From UBA5314 sp039679855 (GTDB lineage: Bacteria > Bacillota > Syntrophomonadia > Syntrophomonadales > Syntrophomonadaceae): a DNA stretch of 32,178 nucleotides. The notes beneath the pieces are model-generated. The model was not told where the DNA came from. It saw only the letters and a program-made list of their open reading frames with translations, and did no database searches. The translations under genes and the position numbers were made by a program. Positions 7,636 to 15,697 of this stretch are shown in pieces. Position 1 is the first letter of the stretch. Every line of letters starts with the position of its first letter. The stretch lies in NCBI GenBank assembly GCA_039679855.1, contig JBDKUE010000090.1, positions 1-32,178 of the forward strand, read 5' to 3'.

Positions 7636-9585
7636 TTAATTCATTTGCATCTCATCGGCAATAGAAGCAATCTCTTCTATTGAAGTAGATAATTCATCTA
7701 TAGCCCTGGCCTGCTCCTGAGATATATGGGCGGCTTCCTGAACTTCATTGCTGACTTTTTCCACAACAGAGATCAATTCTTGAATTTGATTTTGGTTAGT
7801 TTCACCTGCCTCTTTAGCAACCTCAATCACAGTATAGGTACGAAGTCCCATGTGAGTAATCTCATCCAGGGAGGCTGCTATAGCCTGGTTGGTTTTGGTA
7901 GCAATGGGCATAAAGGCTTTGGCCTCGAGGATGCCTGCTTCCGATTGGTTAATGTCAACCATCACCATACTCATCTGGTTATGGACTTCCCTAACCAAGT
8001 CCTTTATTTTATCAGCATTTTCCGCTGATTCGTTAGCCAGATTGCGAATGTCACCTGCCACTACGGAAAATCCCCGGCCGTGCTCACCAGCAGTGGCAGC
8101 CTCAACAAAACCGTTTACAGCCAACATATTTGTCTGAATCGATACGTTTCCAATAGTATGAACTATTTTCTCAATGTGGCGGATCTTATCCTGTAATTCC
8201 GCCAGCACTTTGGTGATAGCTTCATAAGATCTGAGACCATCTGTAATGGGCTCCATAACGATTCTGGCTTTTTGCCGCGTAGCCTCCAGGAGTTCAGTAG
8301 CCTCCCTTCGTATTTTTCCGGAATCCTGAGACTTATGGGTTATGTTTTCGTTCAAATCTGCCGCAGCTTTTTGCAATCCTTGTGCGTTACCAGTCTCCTG
8401 GTTGATCACCCGGATCGCTTCAGTCATCTGCATGATCCCGCTGGCAATCTGTGCGGCAGAGCTGCTTAATTCTTCGATGTTTGCTGAGAGTTGTTCCGCA
8501 GTAGCCGCAACCTCTTCGGCAGACTTTTCAATATTGGTGGATGTCTTAAGAGCTTCAGCCATTTCACTCAATTCCTGGCTGGCTGTGTTTACTTCCGCTA
8601 GAGCCTTGCTTTGCTCAGTAACTGCTTTATTTATCTCATTGGTTCCTCCGGCCGCCTCTTCAGTGGCCGAAGCGATTTCTTCACTAATGTTCAAAAGCTT
8701 ATTGGCATTTTGAGCCAGAATCCCGGCACCCTCTTTGACCGTTACAATATTCTCTCCGTATATATTAATTAAATCCCCCACCTTCGAGATATCCTGGGTG
8801 GTTTCTCCTATTCCGTCAGCCATGACGTTGAATACCTCAACAGTCGTATTTATATCCTTTACTACTTCACTGACTTTCGCTTGAATATCGTCTACAACGC
8901 CGCGTATGTCCCGGGCCGAACGTTCTGATATTTCTGCCAGATTACGCACTTCATCGGCCACCACTGCAAAGCCGCGTCCGTACTCCCCGGCCCGGGCTGC
9001 CTCTATGGCGGCGTTTAAGGCCAAAAGGTTGGTCTGGTCAGCAATCATTACCACTGTTTGCACGATATCACCTATACGCTGGGATTGGACTTCTAATTCA
9101 CCTACGCGTGCGGCTGAATACTTGTTCTTATCCGCCGCCACCTTAACCAGGCTAGCCATATTTTCCATGTTCTTAATTGTCTCCCCGGAGGCCTTGATGC
9201 CCTGGGTACCTTCTATTAAAAGTTCATCTACTATTTTGACCAGGTCCATAGCCACACCACTTAACTGGCTGCTAGCCTCCCGCATCTTCTCTGCATTGCG
9301 GGCTGATTGTTCGGCTGCTGCAGCTACTTCATTTATCAAACGTGCAAATTCCTGGGCTGCACCTGAAGACTCCTCCACTCCGGCTACCAGCTCTTCTGAG
9401 GCCGAAGCAATCCGTTCGGCCATGGCTTGCTGCTTGGCCATAGTCCTGGCCCGTGCCTTTTCCTGCGCCATCTTTTTAGCCATATCACGTTTCTTAACGA
9501 TCACATCGTCTTCTGTTTTGGTGGTTATTCCGGTTTTGCCGGTCAAGTGTACGGGCTTTTCCAATTTCTTTGTCAATCTACTCAC
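7636..9585 (-). CDS. Soluble methyl-accepting chemotaxis-like protein with two signalling tips
   Basis: Cytoplasmic chemoreceptor-like coiled-coil protein of about 646-649 residues, with no membrane segment and no recognisable ligand domain. The first signalling hairpin has the canonical tip QTNLLALNAAIEAARAGEYG (184-203) followed by GRGFAVVADEVRNLAE. A second, divergent tip QTNMLAVNGFVEAATAGEHG lies at 484-503, exactly 300 residues on. Between them are helical repeats rich in EEIASATEEAAGGTNEI-type heptads. In the second tip the normally conserved Arg of EAARAGE is Thr, so CheA/CheW contact may be lost there. Start: GTG at 9585 overlaps its own GGAG; TTG at 9576 has GGAG 8 nt upstream and is the better start. 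It sits between two acyl-CoA operons and may tie substrate sensing to chemosignalling. Confidence 0.88.
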   Translation of the reverse strand: MSRLTKKLEKPVHLTGKTGITTKTEDDVIVKKRDMAKKMAQEKARARTMAKQQAMAERIASASEELVAGVEESSGAAQEFARLINEVAAAAEQSARNAEKMREASSQLSGVAMDLVKIVDELLIEGTQGIKASGETIKNMENMASLVKVAADKNKYSAARVGELEVQSQRIGDIVQTVVMIADQTNLLALNAAIEAARAGEYGRGFAVVADEVRNLAEISERSARDIRGVVDDIQAKVSEVVKDINTTVEVFNVMADGIGETTQDISKVGDLINIYGENIVTVKEGAGILAQNANKLLNISEEIASATEEAAGGTNEINKAVTEQSKALAEVNTASQELSEMAEALKTSTNIEKSAEEVAATAEQLSANIEELSSSAAQIASGIMQMTEAIRVINQETGNAQGLQKAAADLNENITHKSQDSGKIRREATELLEATRQKARIVMEPITDGLRSYEAITKVLAELQDKIRHIEKIVHTIGNVSIQTNMLAVNGFVEAATAGEHGRGFSVVAGDIRNLANESAENADKIKDLVREVHNQMSMVMVDINQSEAGILEAKAFMPIATKTNQAIAASLDEITHMGLRTYTVIEVAKEAGETNQNQIQELISVVEKVSNEVQEAAHISQEQARAIDELSTSIEEIASIADEMQMN

Positions 9586-9727
9586 TCCAATAATCCATAT
9601 TTTTAGCTGCCAATCACATTCTGCTCCTTTATAACACTTTGACTAAATAAGCAAATAGTGCCCTAAGAAACGGAAATACTGTTTATACATAATTTGATTA
9701 ATGTTAGAATTTTACCAAAATCAAGTC

Positions 9728-10546
9728 TTATAAGGCTGGCAGGAAAATACCTTCGGGATCAACAATCTTGTAAAGAATTTCTAATTGCCTATAGGTTGGG
9801 GGGAGCGTCTCGCCGCTGCATCTCTTGATATTCAAATCAAAGCCAACTTTGCTTTTAACGTCTTCTATGCTGTAACCTGGGTGTACTGTATCTAGATACA
9901 TCAAGCCAGTTTCATCAAATCTGAAAATCGCCATGTCGGTAATACAAGCCGAAGGCCCCCCAGAGAAAAACTTGCCATACACCTCTTGCTTGGGTACATA
10001 TTCGCCACCTGGCCATTTTTTGACCCGCCACCCAGGGGATGTTACATATTCTAACTCTTCCGTGAACCGTCGTTTTTCCTGTACCATGATTAATACTATC
10101 CTTTTGGCAAAAGAGAGGATATCAGCATTGCCACCGCTACCAGTAAATCTCATCTTGGGATTTAAAGGAGTGCCAATATAGGTAGTGTTTAAGTTGCCAT
10201 ACTTGTCTATTTCAGCTCCACCCAGGAAACCCAAATCAACATAACCGGAATGTAATTGCCCGTAGAAGGCCTCGTACAATCCACCAACTTTGGCTGCCTG
10301 GTAAGCACACCGAGCATCACCCACAGAAGTGGGAATATCTATAGGTCTACCATCAATACTGCCTGCTTCATAAATACATGCTGCATTGGGAGCATGTTCA
10401 TTTTGAGCCAGGCTGATCGCCAGCATGGGAAGCCCGGTACCGGCGAAAACAACGTCCCCGTCACACACTTCTCTTGCAGCCGCCGCAGCCAACAGGTCTA
10501 TACCTGCATAATCCCCAACTTTGGCGTATTCATTGCTTGCAGTCAT
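9728..10546 (-). CDS. Class I CoA-transferase, subunit B (second pair)
   Basis: Beta subunit of a second class I CoA-transferase, 272 residues. The likely catalytic residue is Glu60 in IYEAGSIDGRP, the same place as Glu55 (VEYGAVG) in the first pair. The E-A/S-G form is closer to classical glutaconate CoA-transferase B than the first pair's EYG. A GSGGNADIL segment follows. Its ATG directly abuts the TAA of subunit A (TAAATG), so translation must be coupled; the only upstream purine run is GGGGGATGAG inside the end of subunit A. With subunit A it forms a two-gene operon from the sigma-54 promoter at 11621-11635. It would activate or exchange CoA on a different acid from the first pair; the acid cannot be named from sequence. 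Confidence 0.86.
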   Translation of the reverse strand: MTASNEYAKVGDYAGIDLLAAAAAREVCDGDVVFAGTGLPMLAISLAQNEHAPNAACIYEAGSIDGRPIDIPTSVGDARCAYQAAKVGGLYEAFYGQLHSGYVDLGFLGGAEIDKYGNLNTTYIGTPLNPKMRFTGSGGNADILSFAKRIVLIMVQEKRRFTEELEYVTSPGWRVKKWPGGEYVPKQEVYGKFFSGGPSACITDMAIFRFDETGLMYLDTVHPGYSIEDVKSKVGFDLNIKRCSGETLPPTYRQLEILYKIVDPEGIFLPAL

Positions 10547-11524
10547 TTATCTCATCCCCCGTTTCACCCTGCTAGAATAGCCTGTAGCCTGGCTGGCTCT
10601 TAGTGTCTCAAGGTGCTTAACTCCCAGTTTCTCCAGGTATTCGTAGTGATCTTTTACACCAAAGATATATTTCTCAGCAAATTCATCATATCCGTCCTGG
10701 GTCTTGGTGTTGATATTAAATCCTCTAAGAAAATCGGCATCAGTGTCATAGTAGTACTGGGAACCGGTCGGATGAGCGGCCCATGGGCATACAACAACAT
10801 AGTCAAATTCATATCCGGTAGCAATATTCTGAGTTGGTTCACGGCGCAGATATTCATCCGGTACAATTTCTTCACAGATTACGATAACCTTATCACAGGC
10901 TTTGATAACCTCCTGATCATTGTAATTCTGCGCCAGAACGCGTACGGTTCCCTCAGTCCCCACCATGGGCGCATAAACTAAACCCCAATCAGGGTTGATC
11001 GCGGGCATTAACAACAATTCGCCCATATCAAAAAAGGGATCTTTTACTATGTTATATTTCTCCCTGGCGATTTTCGGGTGAGAGCCGTCGCGTAGGCCGG
11101 CCTTGGCAAACCCATCATAGGCCGGGTTTAATAAATCTGTGCCCATAGCCAGTGCAGTGGGGAAAAACGGTACGCCAATAGAACCAGCCATAATGCGTCC
11201 TACTGCATGACCGTGACTATAATCGTCAACAATTATCTCTTTCGCAACTTGCTTTCTTGACATATTAACTCCGGTTTTGCCGAGAATCTCTTGTCCTATC
11301 CAGCTTCCTTCCCACAACTTAACTGCTCCCCCGCCAATAAGTATTTCACTGTGAAAGCCACCTTGAACTTCGAACAGATGCAAGTCTTTCTTGCCCTGGC
11401 GAAGTAGTTCATAACACATGGCCACCGGACGACGCCAAATAGTAAAACCACTAAATGCCAGGCAATCGCCATTATTGATCAAAGCGGTAGCTTCCTGCAA
11501 ACTAATTATTTTTGGTACTCCCAT
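10547..11524 (-). CDS. Class I CoA-transferase, subunit A (second pair)
   Basis: Alpha subunit, 325 residues, first gene of a two-gene operon. It starts MGVPKIISLQEATALINNGD followed by CLAFSGFTIWRRP, the expected N-terminal CoA-transferase segment. It keeps the family's EEIVPDEYLRR stretch (about 217-227); the first pair has the equivalent EEIVPQAEIRR. ATG at 11524 is preceded by AGAGGAG with 8 nt spacing. The 5' leader from the sigma-54 promoter is about 85 nt. Sharing a promoter class with the acyl-CoA dehydrogenase operon, 6 kb away, argues for joint induction. Sequence divergence from the first A subunit shows an old duplication or separate acquisition. Confidence 0.86.
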   Translation of the reverse strand: MGVPKIISLQEATALINNGDCLAFSGFTIWRRPVAMCYELLRQGKKDLHLFEVQGGFHSEILIGGGAVKLWEGSWIGQEILGKTGVNMSRKQVAKEIIVDDYSHGHAVGRIMAGSIGVPFFPTALAMGTDLLNPAYDGFAKAGLRDGSHPKIAREKYNIVKDPFFDMGELLLMPAINPDWGLVYAPMVGTEGTVRVLAQNYNDQEVIKACDKVIVICEEIVPDEYLRREPTQNIATGYEFDYVVVCPWAAHPTGSQYYYDTDADFLRGFNINTKTQDGYDEFAEKYIFGVKDHYEYLEKLGVKHLETLRASQATGYSSRVKRGMR

Positions 11525-11620
11525 TTCTTTTACTCCTCTTTCTGCTTATGAAAAACCAATAATTTAAGGAGGCTTATTTATTACCTCCCCTCCTTTGTTT
11601 GCGACTTACTATTATGTAAA

Positions 11621-11635
11621 GCAAAATCTGTGCCA
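11621..11635 (-). promoter_or_regulatory. Sigma-54 promoter for the second CoA-transferase operon
   Basis: The minus strand from 11635 reads TGGCACA-GATT-TTGC, matching TGGCAC-N5-TTGC with correct -24/-12 spacing. Transcription would begin near 11609, about 85 nt before the ATG at 11524. Confidence 0.9.
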
Positions 11636-11646
11636 GAAAAGAAAAA

Positions 11647-11660
11647 GGGGATAAACCCCC
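11647..11660 (-). terminator. Terminator-like hairpin directly behind the second sigma-54 promoter
   Basis: On the minus strand GGGGG-TTTAT-CCCC is followed by TTTTTCTTTT and then the -24 box. The stem is short but GC-only with a good T tract. Placement is the same as the hairpin at 5176-5216. Confidence 0.55.
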
Positions 11661-12038
11661 AAATATTTGGACTTGATTATTTTAGTTTAATTACACCTTT
11701 CGGTAAAACACCTAATGAATTGTGTTATCGCTCATTAACCGGCATTTATAATCCCCAATATAATATCATTTTCGAAAAATAGAAAAAAAACGATATTTCT
11801 TGGTCAAATATCTAGCAATGGACGAACGATAGTATGTTCACCGCTAATAATCTCCAATATGGAATCATTTTAACGCCACAAATGAATTATGGTTAAAGGC
11901 ATCATGAATTTTAGTTTTCTATTTTCGTTCAACGAATACAATACTATTCCCAAGATGTTGTCTATTTCTGTTCCTGACTGATTTCTAAAAATAGGATGTT
12001 ATTCGACATTGTTGCTTAACTGATGTAAAAGACAAAAA
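11661..12038. promoter_or_regulatory. AT-rich region upstream of sigma-54 promoter with palindromes
   Basis: No gene is seen. Palindromes occur at 11769-11778 (TTTTCGAAAA) and 11924-11936 (TTCGTT-C-AACGAA), and GAAC-N8-GTTC at 11824-11839. They are 135-300 bp upstream of the promoter, where sigma-54 activators usually bind. Their TTCG...CGAA cores resemble ATTCG-GA-CGAAT at 5333-5344 in the other operon, so a shared activator site is possible but unproven. Confidence 0.35.
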
Positions 12039-12069
12039 CAACCCCTGGGATAAATCATCACAGGGGTTG
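12039..12069 (-). terminator. Rho-independent terminator after the SLH-protein gene
   Basis: The perfect arms CAACCCCTG and CAGGGGTTG (9 bp) surround a 13-nt loop and are followed on the minus strand by TTTTTGTCTTTT. It ends transcription of the 12176-13987 gene and separates the surface locus from the CoA-transferase operon. The 106 bp between it and the stop codon hold nothing else recognisable. Confidence 0.9.
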
Positions 12070-12175
12070 CCAGGTTTATAGGCCTCAGAAACAAGCTCTT
12101 TACTCTTTCGGGTAAGTCACTGATAAGCGGGTGCACCGTTTTGCACTCCGGTGTAATTACGGCCCCGGTGAGGAT

Positions 12176-13987
12176 TTATGCCCCACCGGGCTGGTCAATC
12201 AGGTTGTAAATTACTACAGCTGCCTCTGGTCTGGTAGCCGATTTCTTCGGATCAAAAGTATTGTCTTGATAGCCGGTCATCAGGCCTGATGCGGTTACGG
12301 CGTCAACTGAAGACCTGGCCCATGCCGAGATGAGCTCTGAATCTGTAAAGGTTTTGCCCGATCCGTTGTTGTTCAAGTTCTTGACCATGGCTATGATTAC
12401 CGCCATTTGCTCCCGGGTAATGGGATCATTGGGGCCGAAGCTATTTTGGTCATATCCACTTGCGATTTTATTGTGAACGGCAATGGAGATGACATCCCTG
12501 GCCCAGTGATTGATGGTGTCAGAGAAGGTTGTGCCGTCAGTTCCTGTCAGGTTGAAGGCCTTGATTATCATGGTTAGAAATTCGGCCCTGGTAATACTAT
12601 TGTCGGGGCGGAAGGTGTTATCGGGATAGCCGGTGATTATGCCTTTTTCCTGCAAGCTTATGATCTTGGCCTGGGCCCAGTGCCCCTGAATATCATTAAA
12701 AGCTGTAACATGGGGATTGGGGGCTTTAACATCGGACTCTTTGACTTCTTTGGGTTCTTCCTTTTTGGTGGTGGTGGTGACACTGCCGCCACCGCCGCCT
12801 CCACCGCCGCCGCTATTGCCTCCACCGGAAGTAGCTGCCGGGGTATAGGCTACGAATTTGGTGAAGTGTTTGGTCCAGACTATAAGGTCGCTGCCGGAAA
12901 CAACTGCACCTTGTTGAACTCCTGCGTTAGAAAGGGCAATGTTCGCAGCATCTACGTCTGCATCACTGGTAAGACCGACTAGTGATGCCAATATGCTAAT
13001 TGCCTGAAAATTTCCGTTATTATCGATGAATCCCGCTGATTTCTGTCCCTGTCCTTTGAGAACCAGTCTTACCGGTTTGGTAAATGTAATGGTCCCCAAA
13101 TCCGAACCGACTTTAATGACCAGGTCCACCTGCTGGGCTGCAGCGAGATTAACACTGGAACTGGGCAAAACTTCGGGCAATGTTATGGTATTGGAACCGC
13201 TGACTTGAGTGCCGGGGAGAATAGTCATATCAACCTTGTCTGAATTAACTTCCACCCGTGGTAAGTCGGCATTCTGAGTGACCGTAATACTGCTGTTCAC
13301 ACCCTGGGGAACCGTGATGGTAACTGGAATATCTGTTGCAATGGCTATCGAACCACCGTTAGTTGCAGTTTCCTGTTTGGTCACTGTTACAACACAAGTG
13401 GCCTTCTTATCTCCGTCTTGCGTTTTAACAGTTATGGTAGCCGTTCCAGCTGCCACTCCGCTAACCTTGCCGTTCTCGTCCACTGTAGCGACAGCTTCCT
13501 TATCACTGGACCAGCTAACGGCCTGGTTGCAAGCATCGGTCGGAACCACTTTCGCCAGCAGGGTTTCGTTGGCGCCTTCAATTATAATAGTACTGCTCTT
13601 GTTAAGACTTACACCCGTAACCGCCGCCTGGCCGCCCCCGCCTCCGGACCCTATGGTCAAGGTTTTACGGTCTACATTGCTGCCGTATCCGGCTACGACG
13701 GTTAATAAATTGCCAGTTGTAAGCTTGGGAACTTTAAATGTGCAGGTATAATTCCCGCTGGAATCTGATTTTACCGCGTCAAAAACCACCAGGTTCTGGG
13801 CGCTGTCCCATACGTCAATGGATACCCAGGTATTGGCATCAGCCGTGCCGGATGCGCTTATGCTGTCTCCAACCGCGGCAATATTCGCAGTCAAATTCAG
13901 ACTGACATTGGCAGCCCAGGCAGATCCGGGGAACATGGAAAAAACAAAAAGAAATGCAATGATAATAGCAAGCTTTTTCTTAGCCAT
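12176..13987 (-). CDS. S-layer (SLH) surface protein with Ig-like (Big_2) domain
   Basis: Secreted, cell-wall-anchored protein of 603 residues. Seen: a signal peptide (1-25, cut after SAWA); an N-terminal beta-rich segment (26-113); a Big_2-type Ig domain (122-203, with VAGTATITV-like ending); a module of about 170 residues (215-383) ending HFTKFVAYTP; a Gly-rich linker (388-401); and three SLH repeats (about 430-478, 488-535, 546-597, with GHWA, GYPDNTFRP and ITRAEF motifs). SLH triplets bind pyruvylated wall polymers. ATG at 13987 has GAGGTGA 6 nt upstream; a TTG just before it is less likely. The 215-383 module is repeated in the 20146-23328 protein. Its position after the ECF genes, on its own terminator, suggests an accessory surface component; its function is unknown. 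Confidence 0.88.
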   Translation of the reverse strand: MAKKKLAIIIAFLFVFSMFPGSAWAANVSLNLTANIAAVGDSISASGTADANTWVSIDVWDSAQNLVVFDAVKSDSSGNYTCTFKVPKLTTGNLLTVVAGYGSNVDRKTLTIGSGGGGGQAAVTGVSLNKSSTIIIEGANETLLAKVVPTDACNQAVSWSSDKEAVATVDENGKVSGVAAGTATITVKTQDGDKKATCVVTVTKQETATNGGSIAIATDIPVTITVPQGVNSSITVTQNADLPRVEVNSDKVDMTILPGTQVSGSNTITLPEVLPSSSVNLAAAQQVDLVIKVGSDLGTITFTKPVRLVLKGQGQKSAGFIDNNGNFQAISILASLVGLTSDADVDAANIALSNAGVQQGAVVSGSDLIVWTKHFTKFVAYTPAATSGGGNSGGGGGGGGGSVTTTTKKEEPKEVKESDVKAPNPHVTAFNDIQGHWAQAKIISLQEKGIITGYPDNTFRPDNSITRAEFLTMIIKAFNLTGTDGTTFSDTINHWARDVISIAVHNKIASGYDQNSFGPNDPITREQMAVIIAMVKNLNNNGSGKTFTDSELISAWARSSVDAVTASGLMTGYQDNTFDPKKSATRPEAAVVIYNLIDQPGGA

Positions 13988-14048
13988 CAATAATCACCTC
14001 ACCAAGATTTTTTGATCATTAGAGTCAAAAGTCTTCCATTTATTACTG

Positions 14049-14087
14049 GCAACGTCTCAGGCTTCAAATCACCAATCTTGACGTTGC
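14049..14087. repeat. Perfect 8-bp inverted repeat in the leader of the SLH gene
   Basis: GCAACGTC (14049-14056) and GACGTTGC (14080-14087) are separated by 23 nt, about 60-100 bp upstream of the 13987 start. There is no T tract, so it is not a normal terminator. It could be an operator or an RNA structure in the leader. No known riboswitch consensus was recognised. Confidence 0.4.
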
Positions 14088-14158
14088 GGCACTTAAGTTG
14101 CCCATATATTTACCGCAGCCCCTCCTTCCCCTTCCTTAAGTCCTGCGCTTAAGCGGAA

Positions 14159-14893
14159 TCAATTTAGTTGATAGACGTACATCCCCATAAACATCAAGGT
14201 GGCGGTTGAAAAAAACAACATTACTATATAATCGGCAGAGCTGAGCTTAAGTTGTCTCAAGTAAGTGCGCTGGGGATAAGCTCTGAACCCTCGCGCTTCC
14301 ATGGCTATCGCCAGTTGTTGGGCCCCCAGCGTAGCGCCGTATATTACTGGAAAAAGCAGGTGCCCGTACAGCTTGATTTTATGTCCCCAGGGAACCTTCT
14401 TCAGGTCAACTCCCCGGAGCTGAACTGCTGTTACTACATTATTCAGTTCATCCCTAAAGACCGGTAAAAAGCGGATGGCTACGGAAACCATAAAGGCTAT
14501 CTCATAAGGCACCTTCCACTGAACCAATCCGGAGATAAAATCACGGGAATTGCTGGTAGTTAACAGTACGGCTGCGGCAATAACCACTCCGATACGTAAA
14601 ACAGCACTGGTTCCCAATGTCAATCCCCGACTGCTCAACAGTCGTACCGGACCAACCGCCAGCAGCACCTCGCCCCCCGGTGTAAAGATGCATTGGGCGA
14701 TAAATAGAATTAGAAGCAGAGGCCAATACGGCTTCAAAACTCCCCAGACCCGGCCCATATCAATCCGGAAAAACAACAACAAGCCGATCGTGCCGCTCAA
14801 AATCAAGAGAAGCCGGCCGGGAGTATTGTAAATTAAAGCCCAAGTAGTAATGCAAATAACCATTACCAGTTTGGTTCGGGGATCAAGTTTCAT
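14159..14893 (-). CDS. ecfT: ECF transporter transmembrane component EcfT
   Basis: Membrane scaffold that couples the ECF ATPase to the substrate-binding S component. With ATG at 14893 it has 244 residues, starts MKLDPRTKLV (typical of EcfT), and overlaps the ATPase gene by 11 bp. The longer frame starting at 14953 would overlap by 71 bp and is unlikely. Seen: several hydrophobic segments, and the two coupling motifs QLRG (158-161) and EARG (199-202) that contact the ATPases. It is the last gene of the S-A-T operon. It ends about 170 bp before the SLH gene; no terminator was recognised between them. Confidence 0.9.
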   Translation of the reverse strand: MKLDPRTKLVMVICITTWALIYNTPGRLLLILSGTIGLLLFFRIDMGRVWGVLKPYWPLLLILFIAQCIFTPGGEVLLAVGPVRLLSSRGLTLGTSAVLRIGVVIAAAVLLTTSNSRDFISGLVQWKVPYEIAFMVSVAIRFLPVFRDELNNVVTAVQLRGVDLKKVPWGHKIKLYGHLLFPVIYGATLGAQQLAIAMEARGFRAYPQRTYLRQLKLSSADYIVMLFFSTATLMFMGMYVYQLN

Positions 14894-15575
14894 TGGCCGC
14901 ATTCCCTGTCTGCCCGCTATCCCACTGGATTTGCCCGTTTTCAATACTGACAATCCGTTTCGCCAGCCTCTTTACAAAGCTGATATCGTGGCTTACTATT
15001 ATCATTCCTCTACCCAGGCGGGCGACTTTTTGCAAATGTTCTTCCAGGCGCTTTTTTCGGTAAGCATCCAGGCCGATAGTAGGTTCATCCAGGATAAGAA
15101 ATCCGGGTTCACTGGCCAATACGGCAGCTATAGCCAGCCTCTGCTTTTCACCGTGGCTTAAATGCAGTGGAAAGGCGCTCTGGTAAGAGGTCAATTCGAA
15201 ATAATCCAGATAAAAATCCACCTTTTCTTTAACCGCGTCAGACTCCCAACCCAGATGAGTCAACCCGAAGCCTATTTCTTCCCGCACTGTGGCGCAAAAA
15301 AGCTGCTGGTCCGGATTCTGAAAAACGTAGCCTATACGGCGCCCGATTTCCGCCAGTGAATATTCGTTTATGGGTCGGGCCTCCAGACTGATGCCTCCGC
15401 TAGTGGACTGTAGAATACCCATCATCAGTTTGGTGAGAGTAGTCTTGCCGCAGCCATTGGGCCCGATAAGAGCCGTTATCCGGGCCTGCTCCAAAGCCAG
15501 GTTAATCCCCGTCAATACCGGTTGTTTCCGGCGGGGATAAGAAAAGCACACCTGGCTCAGTTCTAAAAATGCCAC
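14883..15575 (-). CDS. ecfA: ECF transporter ATPase (EcfA)
   Basis: Energy-coupling ABC ATPase, 230 residues from a GTG at 15575 (MAFLELSQV), chosen because GGGGGGAG lies 8 nt upstream. The ATG at 15608 has no ribosome site. Seen: Walker A GPNGCGKT (38-45), the ECF-type Q-loop FQNPDQQLF (85-93), signature LSHGE (139-143; LSGGQ is usual), Walker B FLILDE (159-164), and switch His196 in VSHD. Only one ATPase gene is present. Many ECF systems have two, so this one should act as a homodimer or pair with one encoded elsewhere. The Gly-to-His change in the signature loop is also seen in ECF ATPases and need not inactivate it. Confidence 0.92.
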   Translation of the reverse strand: MAFLELSQVCFSYPRRKQPVLTGINLALEQARITALIGPNGCGKTTLTKLMMGILQSTSGGISLEARPINEYSLAEIGRRIGYVFQNPDQQLFCATVREEIGFGLTHLGWESDAVKEKVDFYLDYFELTSYQSAFPLHLSHGEKQRLAIAAVLASEPGFLILDEPTIGLDAYRKKRLEEHLQKVARLGRGMIIVSHDISFVKRLAKRIVSIENGQIQWDSGQTGNAANET

Positions 15576-15697
15576 CGGCTGTTCTCCCCCCATCCAAACG
15601 CCTTTCATTAAAAATCACTGGATTGCTTTTCGGGCATGGTTTATCCTTTCCTCGGTTGAATAAAGATTAGAGCTGGTTTCATTAATAGTTTCATCCG

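Noticed and set aside
8906..9634. Plus-strand open frame of 242 codons across the chemoreceptor gene
   Set aside because: It is antisense to a strongly supported MCP coding sequence, has no ribosome site, and its composition reflects the codon usage of the other strand.
9652..9664. GGGCACTATTTGC on the minus strand upstream of the MCP gene, resembling a sigma-54 promoter
   Set aside because: The spacing between the GGCAC and TTGC elements is two bases too short for sigma-54.
12070..12175. Possible c-di-GMP-type riboswitch (GAAAGAG, GGCCTATAAACC phrases on the minus strand)
   Set aside because: The conserved core and order of the known class are not matched, and the segment lies downstream of a gene, right before its terminator.
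15608..15637. Nine-codon frame (MPEKQSSDF) with a fair AGGAAAGG site between the S component and ATPase genes
   Set aside because: Too short to support as a gene. Its stop overlaps an ATG at 15608 but the ATPase has a better start at 15575 with its own ribosome site.
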